From positions 1-50,403 of the forward strand of contig JAOAIH010000016.1 of assembly GCA_026414805.1 (NCBI GenBank): 50,403 bases of DNA. The letters are read 5' to 3'. Under the pieces are notes generated by a model. The model ran no database searches, was not told the DNA's origin, and saw nothing but the letters and a program-made list of their open reading frames with translations. This document shows positions 1 through 9,487 of the stretch, one piece after another. Position 1 is the first letter of the stretch. Each line of letters opens with the position of its first letter. Source of the DNA: Spirochaetota bacterium (GTDB taxonomy: Bacteria > Spirochaetota > UBA4802 > UB4802). The translations under genes and the position numbers were made by a program.

Positions 1-160
1 TGAAGCCTGTCAGGAAGACAGGCTTTAGTTTTTTGGAGAAACCAGCAGGTCGTCCCGAGGCAAGTCGGGACCGGGGGAGCATGAAGCCTGTCAGGAAGAC
101 AGGCTTTAGTTTTTTGGAGAAACCAGCAGGTCGTCCCGAGGCAAGTCGGGACCGGGGGGC
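1..160. repeat. Tandem 81-bp repeat with two hairpins
   Basis: Two nearly identical copies of an 81-bp unit start at 1 and 82; the window edge may cut a longer array. Each unit has two perfect hairpins. The first is AAGCCTGTC (3-11) pairing with GACAGGCTT (17-25), followed by a T-rich run, so it looks like an intrinsic terminator. The second is GTCCCGA (52-58) pairing with TCGGGAC (65-71). The array lies just past the stop of the minus-strand nitroreductase gene and probably ends its transcript. Because 81 is a multiple of three, a reading frame stays open through the repeat; I consider it spurious. Confidence 0.9.
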
Positions 161-163
161 AGT

Positions 164-1039
164 TTATATAATTTTTAATTCATATTCCTTGCGCAAAGCA
201 TTTTTTACAAATTTTGTTTTTGGATAACCCAGTGCTATTACTGCATGGATTCTATGGTTTTTAGGAATAAGTAATTTTTGCTTTATATAGTTTGCATTGT
301 TAATTGTTGCAGATGCATATCCAATGAAGCAGCTTCCCAAGCCCATTGCATGTGCTACCAGTGTAATGTTATAGGCAGCATATTGTCCATCTTCAACGGG
401 CATACTCCCTTCCATGTCGCTGTGGACAATAATCACACATGGAGCTTCATGGAATAAAAGATCCTTCCCTTCTTTTGCACGTTGAAGACCTAGTTTTACT
501 GATTCATAATTATTTTTATAGTAATGTAGTATTCTTGTACCGGCAAAAAAGATTGACATGTATCGTAACAATGGATTCCCAGCAATCTTATTAAGCCTGA
601 TGAAAAAAGATTTAATATCTTCAGCAAGGGCTAAAACCTTTTCCCTGCTATTTATGACTACAAATTGCCATCGCTGGCAATTACTTGCAGATGGTGCAAG
701 TACTGCTGCTTCAATTAAATCCTTTATTATGTCTTCCTTGATTGGTTCTGGTTTGAATTGCCGTACACTTCTTCGCGAATGAATAAAACTGATAATATCT
801 GCTGGTTTAATTTTGGGTTTTGCTATTGTAGTATCTCCAAACGAAAAAACTAATTTTTTTAGTTCTTTAAAGCTTATGGCATCAAATCTACAGACACAAT
901 AGCAATGTGAACATAATATACAATCGTCATTTATAATTGTGATTTGTTTATTTTGTATTGATAAGACCTCTTTGGGGCATATGTTTATGCATTCACCACA
1001 ACGTGTACATTTTTGTTTGTCAATAATTGGACCAGTCAA
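164..1039 (-). CDS. Ferredoxin-nitroreductase family protein
   Basis: A 291-residue fusion protein. Residues about 8-55 form a two-cluster ferredoxin with CTRCGECINICPKEV and CILCSHCYCVCRF. Residues about 85-285 form an FMN-dependent nitroreductase domain, recognisable from SRRSVRQF and from LAPSASNCQRWQFVVI. Such fusions pass electrons from ferredoxin-type clusters to FMN; the substrate (nitro compound, enone or other) cannot be told from sequence. The start is TTG at 1039, chosen because AGGAGGTG (1045-1052) sits five bases upstream and no in-frame ATG fits better. It is a single gene, ending at the hairpin repeat array. The family call is firm, the physiological role is not. Confidence 0.9.
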   Translation of the reverse strand: MTGPIIDKQKCTRCGECINICPKEVLSIQNKQITIINDDCILCSHCYCVCRFDAISFKELKKLVFSFGDTTIAKPKIKPADIISFIHSRRSVRQFKPEPIKEDIIKDLIEAAVLAPSASNCQRWQFVVINSREKVLALAEDIKSFFIRLNKIAGNPLLRYMSIFFAGTRILHYYKNNYESVKLGLQRAKEGKDLLFHEAPCVIIVHSDMEGSMPVEDGQYAAYNITLVAHAMGLGSCFIGYASATINNANYIKQKLLIPKNHRIHAVIALGYPKTKFVKNALRKEYELKII

Positions 1040-1231
1040 ACTAACACCTCCTTAATTGAATGTATACAATAATTTATAATTTGGTTGTGCGTTTTTTCAG
1101 TAATTTTTAAGAAAAAACAATCTTAATATATTTATATTCAAATAAGTCAATTCTTGTTTATTTTTATTGTTTAAAAATTCAGTAAATGGCATCTCTTTGA
1201 ATAGTAAAACTCACCATCACAATTGATGATT

Positions 1232-1553
1232 TCATTTGTAATCCATTTGAAAACGTTTTGTTGTACCATGATGTTTCACTGTATGTACAAGACCCAAACT
1301 AAGTGATACTGATACCGATTTGTTGCCTGCTATTATAAATGCCAGTCCAACCATCGAAGCATTTACTTTATTTGTTGATAGATCATATTCTATACAAACT
1401 GGTATCACTGGATTTGAAGTATTTGTAATTTTTTTCTGTTAATTTCGGCTCATTGAGACTGTAACTAAAAAGATAATACGGAGTTATTTTAAAGATTTCA
1501 TACTATTTAAGCGAAGGATCTATCTTATGGATTGGAGTTTCTATTGACAGAGT
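1232..1553 (-). pseudogene. Decayed C-terminal fragment of a barrel-like envelope protein
   Basis: Reading the minus strand from 1553, one frame gives a plausible protein interrupted by TAG at 1503-1505. It continues with ITPYYLFSYSLNEPKLTEKN and then needs a shift at a run of seven T on the plus strand (1429-1435). After the shift it reads PVIPVCIEYDLSTNKVNASM, then SVSVSLSLGLVHTV, and stops at 1232. Alternating hydrophobic and polar strands suggest an outer-membrane or beta-rich exported protein. One nonsense codon and one frameshift in about 105 codons indicate a dead gene. The family is not identified, and no N-terminal part was found upstream. Confidence 0.55.
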
Positions 1554-1885
1554 TTAATTAAATCACATGTAAAATATATAGTGAATCACAAAATTATATA
1601 GAAAGAATTAAACATAAATCCAATCTATTATACTATAAATATAATGTATATGTTATCACTGTTGTTAAAATTGTAGGAATATACTCTTTCTTTTGTCAGT
1701 GAAAATTGAGACAAGTATATTGCTATAATTTGATCAGGGTATAGTATATCTTTCAATACAGCATTAATAATACTTTATAAAATATTGTATATCAACAATT
1801 AATGGTTGACTTTTAAAATAATTTACTATTTTATTGGTTATTAAAATATATTTATATCTTAATGACTAAATTATGTGCACTTCTT
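1554..1885. other. AT-rich intergenic stretch, no gene seen
   Basis: Very AT-rich sequence with frequent stops in all frames. It may hold further remains of the upstream half of the decayed gene at 1232-1553, but I could not read any convincing peptide in it. Confidence 0.5.
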
Positions 1886-1964
1886 AAAAACTGCTTTAAT
1901 CATTTGGAATTAACTAAAAAAAGCAGTTTTTTACAATAAATGTGTCCATAAAGGGACACGTCCC
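1886..1964 (+). repeat. Structured 80-bp dispersed element, copy 1
   Basis: AAAAACTGCTTT (1886-1897) pairs with AAAGCAGTTTTT (ending near 1931) around a 20-nt loop. A small hairpin GTGTCC (1942-1947)/GGACAC (1954-1959) and the near-palindrome GGGACACGTCCC (1953-1964) follow. The same layout, in inverse orientation and with matching loop and flank bases, occurs at 31404-31482. This copy lies about 70 bp upstream of a chemoreceptor gene. It could be a non-autonomous mobile element, a terminator family or a structured RNA. Confidence 0.6.
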
Positions 1965-2035
1965 TGAAATGTAATTTTATAATTTCTATTTCTATTGTAT
2001 TGATTTATTTAAAGTAATTTTCCGGAGTATTTTGT

Positions 2036-3577
2036 ATGTTATTATTAAAAAAGTTTTTAAAAAGTTATGATAATAAAGACTATCTAACCCGACAGCAGGC
2101 TGAGGCATTATTTATTCTTTATTTTATTCTTACTGTGGGTTTGGTTGCGTTGGGTATTTCCATGTTCATATTATACCGTGCATACCATCCAACCCATCTT
2201 GGGGTAGTGTTGTGTGAACTATCCCTGCTCATAGCATTTTATCTTACTGTAAAGGGAAGGATTATATTAGCAAGCTATTGTATGCTATTGCCACTGAACA
2301 TTGTTTTGTGGTACATAATATGGCTAATAACAGGAGTTGATGATACTCTCACAGTTATTGATTCAATATTTTATGTTTTCCCTTTGATTGCAACAACTAC
2401 TCTCATCAGCAACAGAACTTCGGTTATAGTTTTTACAATATTTAATGGTGTTGCTCATGCACTGTATGCAACTCATTTTTATAAAACAGGTGTTTTGAAT
2501 CATAAACAGTTTCTTGATTTGTTGCAGGATGGTGTTATTGCAATAAGTGCGTTTGGTGGTATTTGTGTGGCATTCATAACTATGAAAATGAGATCACATG
2601 ATAAGATACTTGTATCAGTAAATGAGGTGCATGAAAATAAATCTAAAATTGAAAATATTCTGCAACAAACGTATCAAGTTTCTCAGGATCTTGCTGTTGC
2701 AACATCAAAACTTGTGGGCATGACCGACAATTTTTCACAAACTACTCAGTCACAGGCTACAACGCTGGAAGAAATAACATCTTCAGTAGAGGAAGTCACC
2801 GCAAGCGGAGAGGGGGTGCTTGCAATGGTGCAACATCAGTCAGGTATGGGAAATGAAGTGAAAAACAATATGGATTCATTATATCAGATAGTTACCGATG
2901 TAGGAGTCAAAATTCAGGAAGCTATCGAAATACGAAATATTTTAAATGCTATGGTTGACCAATCTAGAAATGAAATACAGTTTACTCTGGTTGATGTTCA
3001 TAATGCGCTTTCCCAATTTCAAGGCATGAAAAATACTGTTGAAATCATTGAGGATATTTCGGATAAAATAAATCTTTTATCACTTAATGCGGCTATTGAA
3101 GCTGCAAGAGCAGGCGAATATGGGAGAGGGTTTGCGGTAGTTGCTGAGGAGATAGGCAAGCTTGCGGATAACACACAGGCAAATTTAAAAATTATCAATG
3201 ATATGTTTAACAAAAGCAACGTGGGAATTACCCAGGCTTCAAAACGCCTTGATGGTTTTATAAATGTACTCAATACTATGATAGGAAATATTGAGAAATT
3301 ATCTGGCAGTATAGATGAAGTAGTAAAGCTAGCGCAGCAAGACCTTAATCTTAACAGGCACACACGAGATTCGCTGGAGCAGTTACTGCAGGAGTCAAGT
3401 AATATTTTAACTGCAACAAATGAACAAAAACAAGCCCTTGATGAAATAGCAAAGAGTATTAATATATTCAACGATACAATCCAGGATATAGCATCCAGTG
3501 CACAAAATCTTTCGGATTTTTCTGTTGAGCTGTCGTTTATGGTACAAAAACTCAAAAGTCTATCTAACATTACATAA
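2036..3577 (+). CDS. Methyl-accepting chemotaxis protein, six-helix membrane type
   Basis: A 513-residue chemoreceptor. Residues about 20-195 are hydrophobic with roughly six membrane segments and no large periplasmic sensor loop, so sensing is probably within the membrane. No clear HAMP domain is seen. The cytoplasmic signalling region runs from about 215 to the end. Its tip, around residues 338-380, contains [20 protein letters not shown] and [15 protein letters not shown], the region that docks CheA and CheW. The start at 2036 follows CCGGAG. A second receptor of the same length and layout lies at 18626-20167, so the two are probably paralogues. The ligand is unknown. The gene contains one AGCTATCG octamer (2920). 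Confidence 0.93.
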   Translation: MLLLKKFLKSYDNKDYLTRQQAEALFILYFILTVGLVALGISMFILYRAYHPTHLGVVLCELSLLIAFYLTVKGRIILASYCMLLPLNIVLWYIIWLITGVDDTLTVIDSIFYVFPLIATTTLISNRTSVIVFTIFNGVAHALYATHFYKTGVLNHKQFLDLLQDGVIAISAFGGICVAFITMKMRSHDKILVSVNEVHENKSKIENILQQTYQVSQDLAVATSKLVGMTDNFSQTTQSQATTLEEITSSVEEVTASGEGVLAMVQHQSGMGNEVKNNMDSLYQIVTDVGVKIQEAIEIRNILNAMVDQSRNEIQFTLVDVHNALSQFQGMKNTVEIIEDISDKINLLSLNAAIEAARAGEYGRGFAVVAEEIGKLADNTQANLKIINDMFNKSNVGITQASKRLDGFINVLNTMIGNIEKLSGSIDEVVKLAQQDLNLNRHTRDSLEQLLQESSNILTATNEQKQALDEIAKSINIFNDTIQDIASSAQNLSDFSVELSFMVQKLKSLSNIT

Positions 3578-3689
3578 GTGATAGAAATAAAAATATAAAA
3601 AGTTGTTGACAAAATTTATTTTATAACGAATGTTCGATATAAATAAATATAATGATATATATAAATTTTTTATGGAGGTTTGCACAGTT

Positions 3690-4976
3690 ATGAAAACAAA
3701 CCAAGTATATGATGCAATTGTGGTGGGAACTGGTCCGGGTGGGGCAACCGTTGCAAGGGAGCTATCGAAAAAAAAGAAAAAAGTTTTGATGTTAGAAAGA
3801 GGCTCTGACCCCACCATCAAAGGCACGTACTTGCAGGCAGCATCCATGTTTATGCCCGGCAAAGGCACTCTGTTTACATATGGTGGGCTTGCAATGGTTC
3901 GCGGCATCACAATGGGTGGCAGCTCGGTATTTTATTATGCAACTGCATTTGATCCTCCCACCGCTATGCTCAAAAAATATGGTATTGATATTACTAAAGA
4001 GATAGCTGAATGCAAAAAAGAGTTACCAATAGCTCCGTTGAAGGATGAGCTCATTGGACCCATGGCAAAGCGCATTATGCAGAGTGCTCGTGAGTTAGGT
4101 TATCCGTGGGATAAATTGCCAAAGTTTGTATATCAGGACAAATGCAGGGCTTCTTGCGATAAATGCAATTTGGGATGCCCGTATGGTGCAAAATTCAATG
4201 CACGAATGTGGGCTGAGGAAGCTGTAAAGTTGGGTGCATCATTAATAGTAAACGCTAAAGTTGAGAAAGTCATTTTTGATGGTAAACGTGCTATTGGCGT
4301 TGAATATACAAAAAAAGGAAAAAAAGAAAAAGTATATGGTAGTGACATCATCATAGCTGCTGGTGGCATAGGCTCGCCAATTATTTTACGCAACAGTGGT
4401 ATTAAAGGTGCAGGGTTTGATTACTTTTTTGATCCATTGATTTGTGTGATGGGAACAGTTACGGATATAAAAGGCGGCAGGGAATTCCCTATGGCATGTG
4501 GACATCAGTTTATTGAGGATGGTTACGTAATGACTGATATGACAGTGCCACAGCTTTTGTACCAGGCATTTGCAGCAGAGGTGCTGCGAGTTGACCGCCT
4601 TTTAAGTCACAGCCACACTCTACAAATCATGATTAAAGAAAAGGACTCTTTAGGTGGCTATCTAACAAACAATGAAGGTGTGCGAAAGCGACTGGCGTTT
4701 GATGACAGAAAGAAACTTATGCATGGGTATGAGCGTGCAAAAAATATCTTAAAAAATGCAGGTGCAAAAAATATCTTCAAATCCTGGTATATTGCAGCAC
4801 ATCCTGGTGGCACTGTAAAGATAGGCCATCTTCTTGATAAGAACTTACAGACCGAAAAAGAACACCTGTATGTGTGTGATTGTTCGGTAATACCTGAAGC
4901 ATGGGGGCTTCCGCCAGCGCTTACATTGTACAGCTTAGGCAAGCGCCTGGCCAAGCATTTAACAAAATCAAAATAA
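3690..4976 (+). CDS. GMC-family FAD-dependent oxidoreductase
   Basis: A 428-residue flavoprotein. The FAD-binding motif GTGPGGATVARELSK is near the N terminus, MGGSSVFYYATAFDPP follows at about 95-115, and the C terminus carries AAHPGGTVKIG and SVIPEAWGLPPALTLYSLG, the usual GMC active-site and FAD-contact regions. A cysteine-rich insert, CRASCDKCNLGCPYGAKF, is typical of a bacterial subgroup linked to lipid or alcohol oxidation and may bind metal or a cluster. The start at 3690 is preferred over upstream starts because GGAGG (3674-3678) precedes it. It begins the same-strand run that leads into the dehydratase/reductase cluster. CGAATGTTCG (3627-3636), upstream, is a weak candidate operator. 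The substrate is unknown. Confidence 0.88.
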   Translation: MKTNQVYDAIVVGTGPGGATVARELSKKKKKVLMLERGSDPTIKGTYLQAASMFMPGKGTLFTYGGLAMVRGITMGGSSVFYYATAFDPPTAMLKKYGIDITKEIAECKKELPIAPLKDELIGPMAKRIMQSARELGYPWDKLPKFVYQDKCRASCDKCNLGCPYGAKFNARMWAEEAVKLGASLIVNAKVEKVIFDGKRAIGVEYTKKGKKEKVYGSDIIIAAGGIGSPIILRNSGIKGAGFDYFFDPLICVMGTVTDIKGGREFPMACGHQFIEDGYVMTDMTVPQLLYQAFAAEVLRVDRLLSHSHTLQIMIKEKDSLGGYLTNNEGVRKRLAFDDRKKLMHGYERAKNILKNAGAKNIFKSWYIAAHPGGTVKIGHLLDKNLQTEKEHLYVCDCSVIPEAWGLPPALTLYSLGKRLAKHLTKSK

Positions 4977-5002
4977 ATTTTAATATAGATATGGGGAACT
5001 AA

Positions 5003-5599
5003 ATGCCAAAAGTAGTGGATCATGATGCATATCGTGATGATTTATTGTCACGTTGTTTCTGGGTTTTTGCTCAGTATGGATATGACAAAATGACAATGCG
5101 GCAAATTGCAAAGGTGCTTGGAGTATCAACAGGCACCTTGTACCATTATTTTCCAAATAAACAGGCAATTATTAAAGCACTGTTTGACTGGGTTATGCGC
5201 ACCAATGTAGGAGATGTAAAAAACAGGGTGCGGGATATTGATGTCACAAGCATGCGAATAGATATTGCTAAAGATTTCTGGAAACAAAACGCCGAATACT
5301 ATCGGCATGTAATGTTGCTTGCGTTTGACCTGTTGCGAAACACAAGTAAAGAAGAACATGAGCCAGTGTTCAAATCGTTTGCTGATTATTATAAAAATGC
5401 AATGGTTGAAATTTTTAAAATACCGTACGAGTTTTCTGAACTGTTGTTTATACTGTTTTTAGGTTCGGTTTTTCACTCAATTGTTACTCCTCAAAGTTTT
5501 TCATACGATAATGCCGTTAATACCATTGTCACACTCATACGTGAAGCAGTAAAGGAGAATGGATGTAATAAAGCACCATATAAACAAACATCACAATAA
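5003..5599 (+). CDS. TetR/AcrR-family transcriptional regulator
   Basis: A 198-residue regulator. The N-terminal helix-turn-helix reads MTMRQIAKVLGVSTGTLYHY followed by FPNKQAIIKALFDW, the standard TetR layout, and an all-helical ligand-binding domain follows. It starts 27 bp after the GMC gene with a modest GGGGA ribosome site, so the two are probably co-transcribed. By position it is the likely local regulator of the GMC-to-activase run. Its inducer might be an acyl-CoA or aromatic-CoA thioester; that is inference from the neighbours only. Confidence 0.92.
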   Translation: MPKVVDHDAYRDDLLSRCFWVFAQYGYDKMTMRQIAKVLGVSTGTLYHYFPNKQAIIKALFDWVMRTNVGDVKNRVRDIDVTSMRIDIAKDFWKQNAEYYRHVMLLAFDLLRNTSKEEHEPVFKSFADYYKNAMVEIFKIPYEFSELLFILFLGSVFHSIVTPQSFSYDNAVNTIVTLIREAVKENGCNKAPYKQTSQ

Positions 5600-5655
5600 T
5601 CATGTGCGATAGTTACTGAACATTATTGCACTGGTTTTTATTGGAGGAGTTGCCA

Positions 5656-6810
5656 ATGAAAAGTCAAAGGCTTTCAACAGTGTGTATACAGCTCATTTTC
5701 ACAAAAGAAGGAAAAGCGTTTCTCCATCAATCAATACAAGCATTTTTTTTACAGTGGGCTAAAGGCAGTATAATAAGAAAGGTTGTAGCTAAGCTTATAG
5801 TTGTATGCATATCACCATTTGTAAAAGTGCAAAAGGAGGATATTCCTGTTGAAACACTGCTTAATGACGAGCAATGGTGGAATAATGTGGGCAAAAGTGT
5901 TATGCACGCTATAGCAACACATGACATGGCAGTGGCAAAGAAATATGCAGAGAGTTTAGGGAAGCATGTGCCAAATATTTTGGGAATGATAGCAAATGGT
6001 ATATGGATGTATCCTGCAAAGGTGGTGGCATTGCTTTCGTGCATTCCCTCATTGGTTAATTGTGCAATCAGGGCAATACATACAACGCTAAAGCCAATAA
6101 ATGAACAAGCACCAGATCTTCTGGCGGATGTTGTGAATTCGCTTTTAAAAGAAATTGATACCAGCGCTTTAGGTGGTAGTGCCAATCAACTGAGTGAGCT
6201 TATTCGCAAATTAAATACTGGTGATGAGCTTATCAGGGAATCGGCATTTTCGCCACTTGAAAACACTATTACACATATAATTGCTGCAGTTGTAAATGGT
6301 ACAGGAGTAGATGATAGCAATAGGTTTTTTAACAATATACTATCGCTCAAAAATAAACTGCGAAATGGTGTATGTGATGCATTGAGTGGCAATCCTGATA
6401 CCGTGCGTGCAGTGATACATTATGTTTTGCTCAATACTTTGCACAAAATTTCTACAACGCGAAAATTGCTCAATGAATACTCTGTGCAGGATAGTGTTGA
6501 TATTCCTGTTGAAGAGATTGCATATTTAATAAATGACATGATGCGGCTTGGTGTGTTGCTTCATCACAATAATAAACTTTTGTTTGATTCGCTTGTACAT
6601 CGTTTTGCGCATTCGCTTGATACTTCAACAATTGAGGAATTTGTTAGCAAAGTTGGTAATGATTGCTTTGCTGCGTTGCAGCCAGTTCTTGTGCGTGTTT
6701 TCTCTTTTGTACTTAAGTGCTGGACTACACTTTTATACAATCAAAGCAGCGAAATGCAAGAAGCACGCAAAGCATTTGCACGCGCCTTATTAAGGGATGT
6801 GGAGGAATGA
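5656..6810 (+). CDS. Unrecognised helical protein of the dehydratase/reductase cluster
   Basis: A 384-residue protein I do not recognise. It reads as almost entirely alpha-helical with mixed hydrophobic and charged stretches, for example MIANGIWMYPAKVVALLSCI at about 107-126, but has no clear signal peptide, Walker motif or cysteine cluster. The start at 5656 is chosen because GGAGG (5643-5647) lies eight bases upstream. Its stop codon (6808-6810) ends one base before the next start, and the next gene's ribosome site lies inside this gene, so the two are translationally coupled. It may be a partner, chaperone or membrane-associated factor for the enzyme that follows. Homologues, if any, should be sought next to similar dehydratase clusters. 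Confidence 0.75.
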   Translation: MKSQRLSTVCIQLIFTKEGKAFLHQSIQAFFLQWAKGSIIRKVVAKLIVVCISPFVKVQKEDIPVETLLNDEQWWNNVGKSVMHAIATHDMAVAKKYAESLGKHVPNILGMIANGIWMYPAKVVALLSCIPSLVNCAIRAIHTTLKPINEQAPDLLADVVNSLLKEIDTSALGGSANQLSELIRKLNTGDELIRESAFSPLENTITHIIAAVVNGTGVDDSNRFFNNILSLKNKLRNGVCDALSGNPDTVRAVIHYVLLNTLHKISTTRKLLNEYSVQDSVDIPVEEIAYLINDMMRLGVLLHHNNKLLFDSLVHRFAHSLDTSTIEEFVSKVGNDCFAALQPVLVRVFSFVLKCWTTLLYNQSSEMQEARKAFARALLRDVEE

Positions 6811-6811
6811 T

Positions 6812-7966
6812 ATGTTTGATGAGATGTATATGATAGCGCAATCAATTGAGAATGAATATATTAAGAACGCAAAAAAAGAAGGAAGATTATGCATTGGCTA
6901 TACGTGTTCATATTTTCCTGAAGAAATTTTGCACTCATTGGGGATAGTGCCATATCGTATAAAAGGGATTGATGTTCATTCATTGTCTGTGGCTGATGCA
7001 GCGTTTGGGCCATTTATTTGTAGCCATCCTAAGTGTTTGCTGCAGCATTTTGTTGATGGCCACTATGCATTTTTGGATGGGATTATCATTACACCAGGGT
7101 GCGACTCAATGCGAAGGATTGATGAGTGTTTAAGAAAAACTGCTGAAAATCTTAGCTTGTCTGTAGTCCCGGGATTTTTCTTTCACTATGCAGTTCCACA
7201 TAAAATAACAGAGTATAGTATCAAATGGCTTGTGGATGAGTTGCAACGATTTATTGAGCGTGTTACGGCTCATTTTCAATTATCATTTTCACTAGAAAAA
7301 TTGAATGAGTCCATACGGTTTTACAACAGGCTAAGGACTCTTATAGCACAACTTAATGAACTACGCATGCAACATCCACCAGCTATTACTGGTGCTGATG
7401 CAGTTGCTACGTTTGTTTCTGGTTTATCGATGCCACGTGAAATCTTTGCACAAAAATTAGAGTCACTATTATCGCAATCAATGCACAGCCATTATGATAG
7501 GTTGAGGCTTATGCTAATAGGCAGTGCAAACGATGATATTCAACTGCTCAAATTAATTGAAGGTGATATCGCAGCAGTTGTAGCTGACACCCTGTGTTAC
7601 GGACCACGGCTTGATGTGGATTATGTCAATGAAGATGATGAACCATTACACGCATTAGCTTTTAGATATCTACAACATAGCCATTGTCCACGGATGTTTG
7701 GAGGGTATAGACAGCGCCTGGCAAAAGTGTTAGAAACAATAGCAAAAGCACAGGTTGATGGAGTAATTTTACAGAACATACGCTTTTGCGACCTGCATGG
7801 TGCAGAGAATGGTCTTCTTGAACGCGATTTAGAAAAAATAGGTGTACCGTGTGTTCGCTTAGAACGAGAGTATGGTCCTTTAGCTGATTATGAAAGGCTC
7901 AGGATGCGAATAGAAGCATTTATTGAGCGTATACAGGCAAGGAAGGTTACAAAGACGCATAGCTAA
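6812..7966 (+). CDS. 2-hydroxyacyl-CoA dehydratase/benzoyl-CoA reductase-type subunit (BcrC/HgdB-like)
   Basis: A 384-residue protein with the architecture of the cluster-binding subunits of 2-hydroxyacyl-CoA dehydratases and class I benzoyl-CoA reductases. It has GYTCSYFPEEILHSLGIVPY (Cys32), FICSHPKC (Cys70, Cys75), IIITPGCDSMRR (Cys97), and near the C terminus FCDLHGAEN (Cys326) followed by GVPCVRLE. The first and third motifs are at the usual iron-sulfur ligand positions. The size matches BzdN/BcrC-type subunits (about 380 residues). Start 6812 follows GGAGGA. It should pair with the 467-residue subunit downstream and receive electrons from the activases. A double-cubane-cluster protein is the main alternative identity. 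Confidence 0.87.
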   Translation: MFDEMYMIAQSIENEYIKNAKKEGRLCIGYTCSYFPEEILHSLGIVPYRIKGIDVHSLSVADAAFGPFICSHPKCLLQHFVDGHYAFLDGIIITPGCDSMRRIDECLRKTAENLSLSVVPGFFFHYAVPHKITEYSIKWLVDELQRFIERVTAHFQLSFSLEKLNESIRFYNRLRTLIAQLNELRMQHPPAITGADAVATFVSGLSMPREIFAQKLESLLSQSMHSHYDRLRLMLIGSANDDIQLLKLIEGDIAAVVADTLCYGPRLDVDYVNEDDEPLHALAFRYLQHSHCPRMFGGYRQRLAKVLETIAKAQVDGVILQNIRFCDLHGAENGLLERDLEKIGVPCVRLEREYGPLADYERLRMRIEAFIERIQARKVTKTHS

Positions 7967-8083
7967 TAAGAGTATTTGAGGGGAACAATGCTTATTGCTC
8001 TGCCCCATCCCTTAAATTTCATTTGTTATAAATGGGGGATGAGAGGTGAGGGTAAATAAATGTTATTTTATTTGGAGGGTTCC

Positions 8084-9487
8084 ATGCGGCAAGCGTTAAA
8101 GCAATATAACTTTGACTGGATGTTGTGGCGTACCTATTTGGCTGGTTCCAGGTTGCAATCAGGAACACAAAACGAATATGCATTAGCATTGCAGTATATA
8201 CCTTATTTCAGAGAACCCGTGATGCAGATATTTAAGACTAAAGCAGGGCAGCTTTTCCTTGAGATGGTGGCACTGTATTTAGATAATATAGTGAATGCTC
8301 ATGCACGTGGCAAAAAGACATGTATGACCACCTTTTGCTTTTCACCGGCAATATTATATGCACTGGACATAGTACCCGTTACTCTGGAAGTACTATCTGT
8401 TATGATGACATTTTTGTACAAACGTGGTACAGCAGAGTTTTTGGATTATTGTAATGAAGCAGGATTTACAGAAACATCGTGTTCATCACAGCGTGGCTCG
8501 ATGGGAGCATACTTAGCTGGCATTGGAGCACCAATCGATATGGTGGTTACCGATTCGCCGGGAGTATGTGATACCAATGCCAATGCATTTGCATTCTTTG
8601 CAGCATATAAGGATGTACCATTTTTTCAACTCAATATGCCACCATGGCTTGTGGAAGAGCGAGTTACACGCTATCATGTGGAAGATTATAAAGCTCTTGT
8701 TCAATTTTTAGAGGAACAAAGTGGCAGAAAGCTTGAAGATGATACCTTGCAGCAGATATTGCTGGAGCTACACAAACAGGATGAGCTTATAAACATTCTA
8801 GAACAGTACCTTTGCTATAAACCTCTACCACTTCCAGTAACTACCTGTCTATTTATCTATGCGGGGAGGTTTATGTTTGCGGGGATGCCTATTTACACCA
8901 AGCTTTTAGAAATGCTTGTTGAAGAAGGAAAAGAAAACGTGATGTTGCAAAAACAAGGATTATATCAGGCTTTAGAAAAAGTGCGTGGGTTTTTTTGCTA
9001 TATTGACCACTATACACACAGCCTTCGCCTGTGGCAGATGCTTGATGAACTTGGCATTGGCTATTCTGGAAATATTTTGAGTCATTTCTGGGCTGACAGC
9101 AATCCCCCTGTAGTAAAGTATAACTGTAGGGAAGCTGCATATTCAATAAAAACAGATACTCGTGATGATATGCTGGTAAGCATTGCTGCCATTAATTCTC
9201 GAATGCCGATGATAAAATCCATACGTGGACCCTATGACCTGCCGTATATGTGGCTTGAGGATACGCTGGCTCTGGCACGATTGTATAATGCTGACTTCAT
9301 TGTATATAATGGGACACCAGGTTGTCGCAACACCTGGGGAATGGTAAAGTTATTGGCACAGGATACTGAAAAAGCAGGATTCCCCACGCATATTATGTAT
9401 GCTGATGCATTTGACGACCGTGTGCAGTCATGGGAATCAACACGTGACCGCTTTGAGGAGTTCTTGCGGGTACGGAGGCTTATATGA
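8084..9487 (+). CDS. 2-hydroxyacyl-CoA dehydratase/benzoyl-CoA reductase-type subunit (BcrB-like)
   Basis: A 467-residue partner to the preceding subunit. Candidate cluster cysteines are Cys85 in CMTTFCFSPAILYALDIVPV, Cys133 in TSCSSQRGSMGAYLAGIGAP and Cys162 in DSPGVCDTNANAF. The C terminus, MYADAFDDRVQSWESTRDRF, matches the usual end of this subunit type. Length and position after the shorter subunit resemble BzdO in bzd-type benzoyl-CoA reductases. Start 8084 is chosen because GGAGGG (8074-8079) is just upstream. A 117-bp spacer before it holds a weak inverted repeat, CATCCC (8006-8011)/GGGATG (8036-8041), and might carry an internal control. The stop overlaps the first activase start by 4 bp. 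Confidence 0.87.
   Translation: MRQALKQYNFDWMLWRTYLAGSRLQSGTQNEYALALQYIPYFREPVMQIFKTKAGQLFLEMVALYLDNIVNAHARGKKTCMTTFCFSPAILYALDIVPVTLEVLSVMMTFLYKRGTAEFLDYCNEAGFTETSCSSQRGSMGAYLAGIGAPIDMVVTDSPGVCDTNANAFAFFAAYKDVPFFQLNMPPWLVEERVTRYHVEDYKALVQFLEEQSGRKLEDDTLQQILLELHKQDELINILEQYLCYKPLPLPVTTCLFIYAGRFMFAGMPIYTKLLEMLVEEGKENVMLQKQGLYQALEKVRGFFCYIDHYTHSLRLWQMLDELGIGYSGNILSHFWADSNPPVVKYNCREAAYSIKTDTRDDMLVSIAAINSRMPMIKSIRGPYDLPYMWLEDTLALARLYNADFIVYNGTPGCRNTWGMVKLLAQDTEKAGFPTHIMYADAFDDRVQSWESTRDRFEEFLRVRRLI

Noticed and set aside
1-160. CRISPR array
   Set aside because: Only two adjacent units with no unique spacers, and each unit has internal terminator hairpins.
33-227. Open frame through the tandem repeat encoding a repetitive arginine-rich peptide
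   Set aside because: The frame stays open only because the repeat unit is 81 bp long; no start signal, and hairpins cover it.
3019-3612. 197-codon frame antisense to the chemoreceptor gene
   Set aside because: It lies wholly over the coiled-coil coding region, has no ribosome site, and reads as a low-complexity shadow.
8006-8041. Terminator between the two reductase subunits
   Set aside because: Only a 6-bp stem with a 24-nt loop and no T-run; it would not end transcription.
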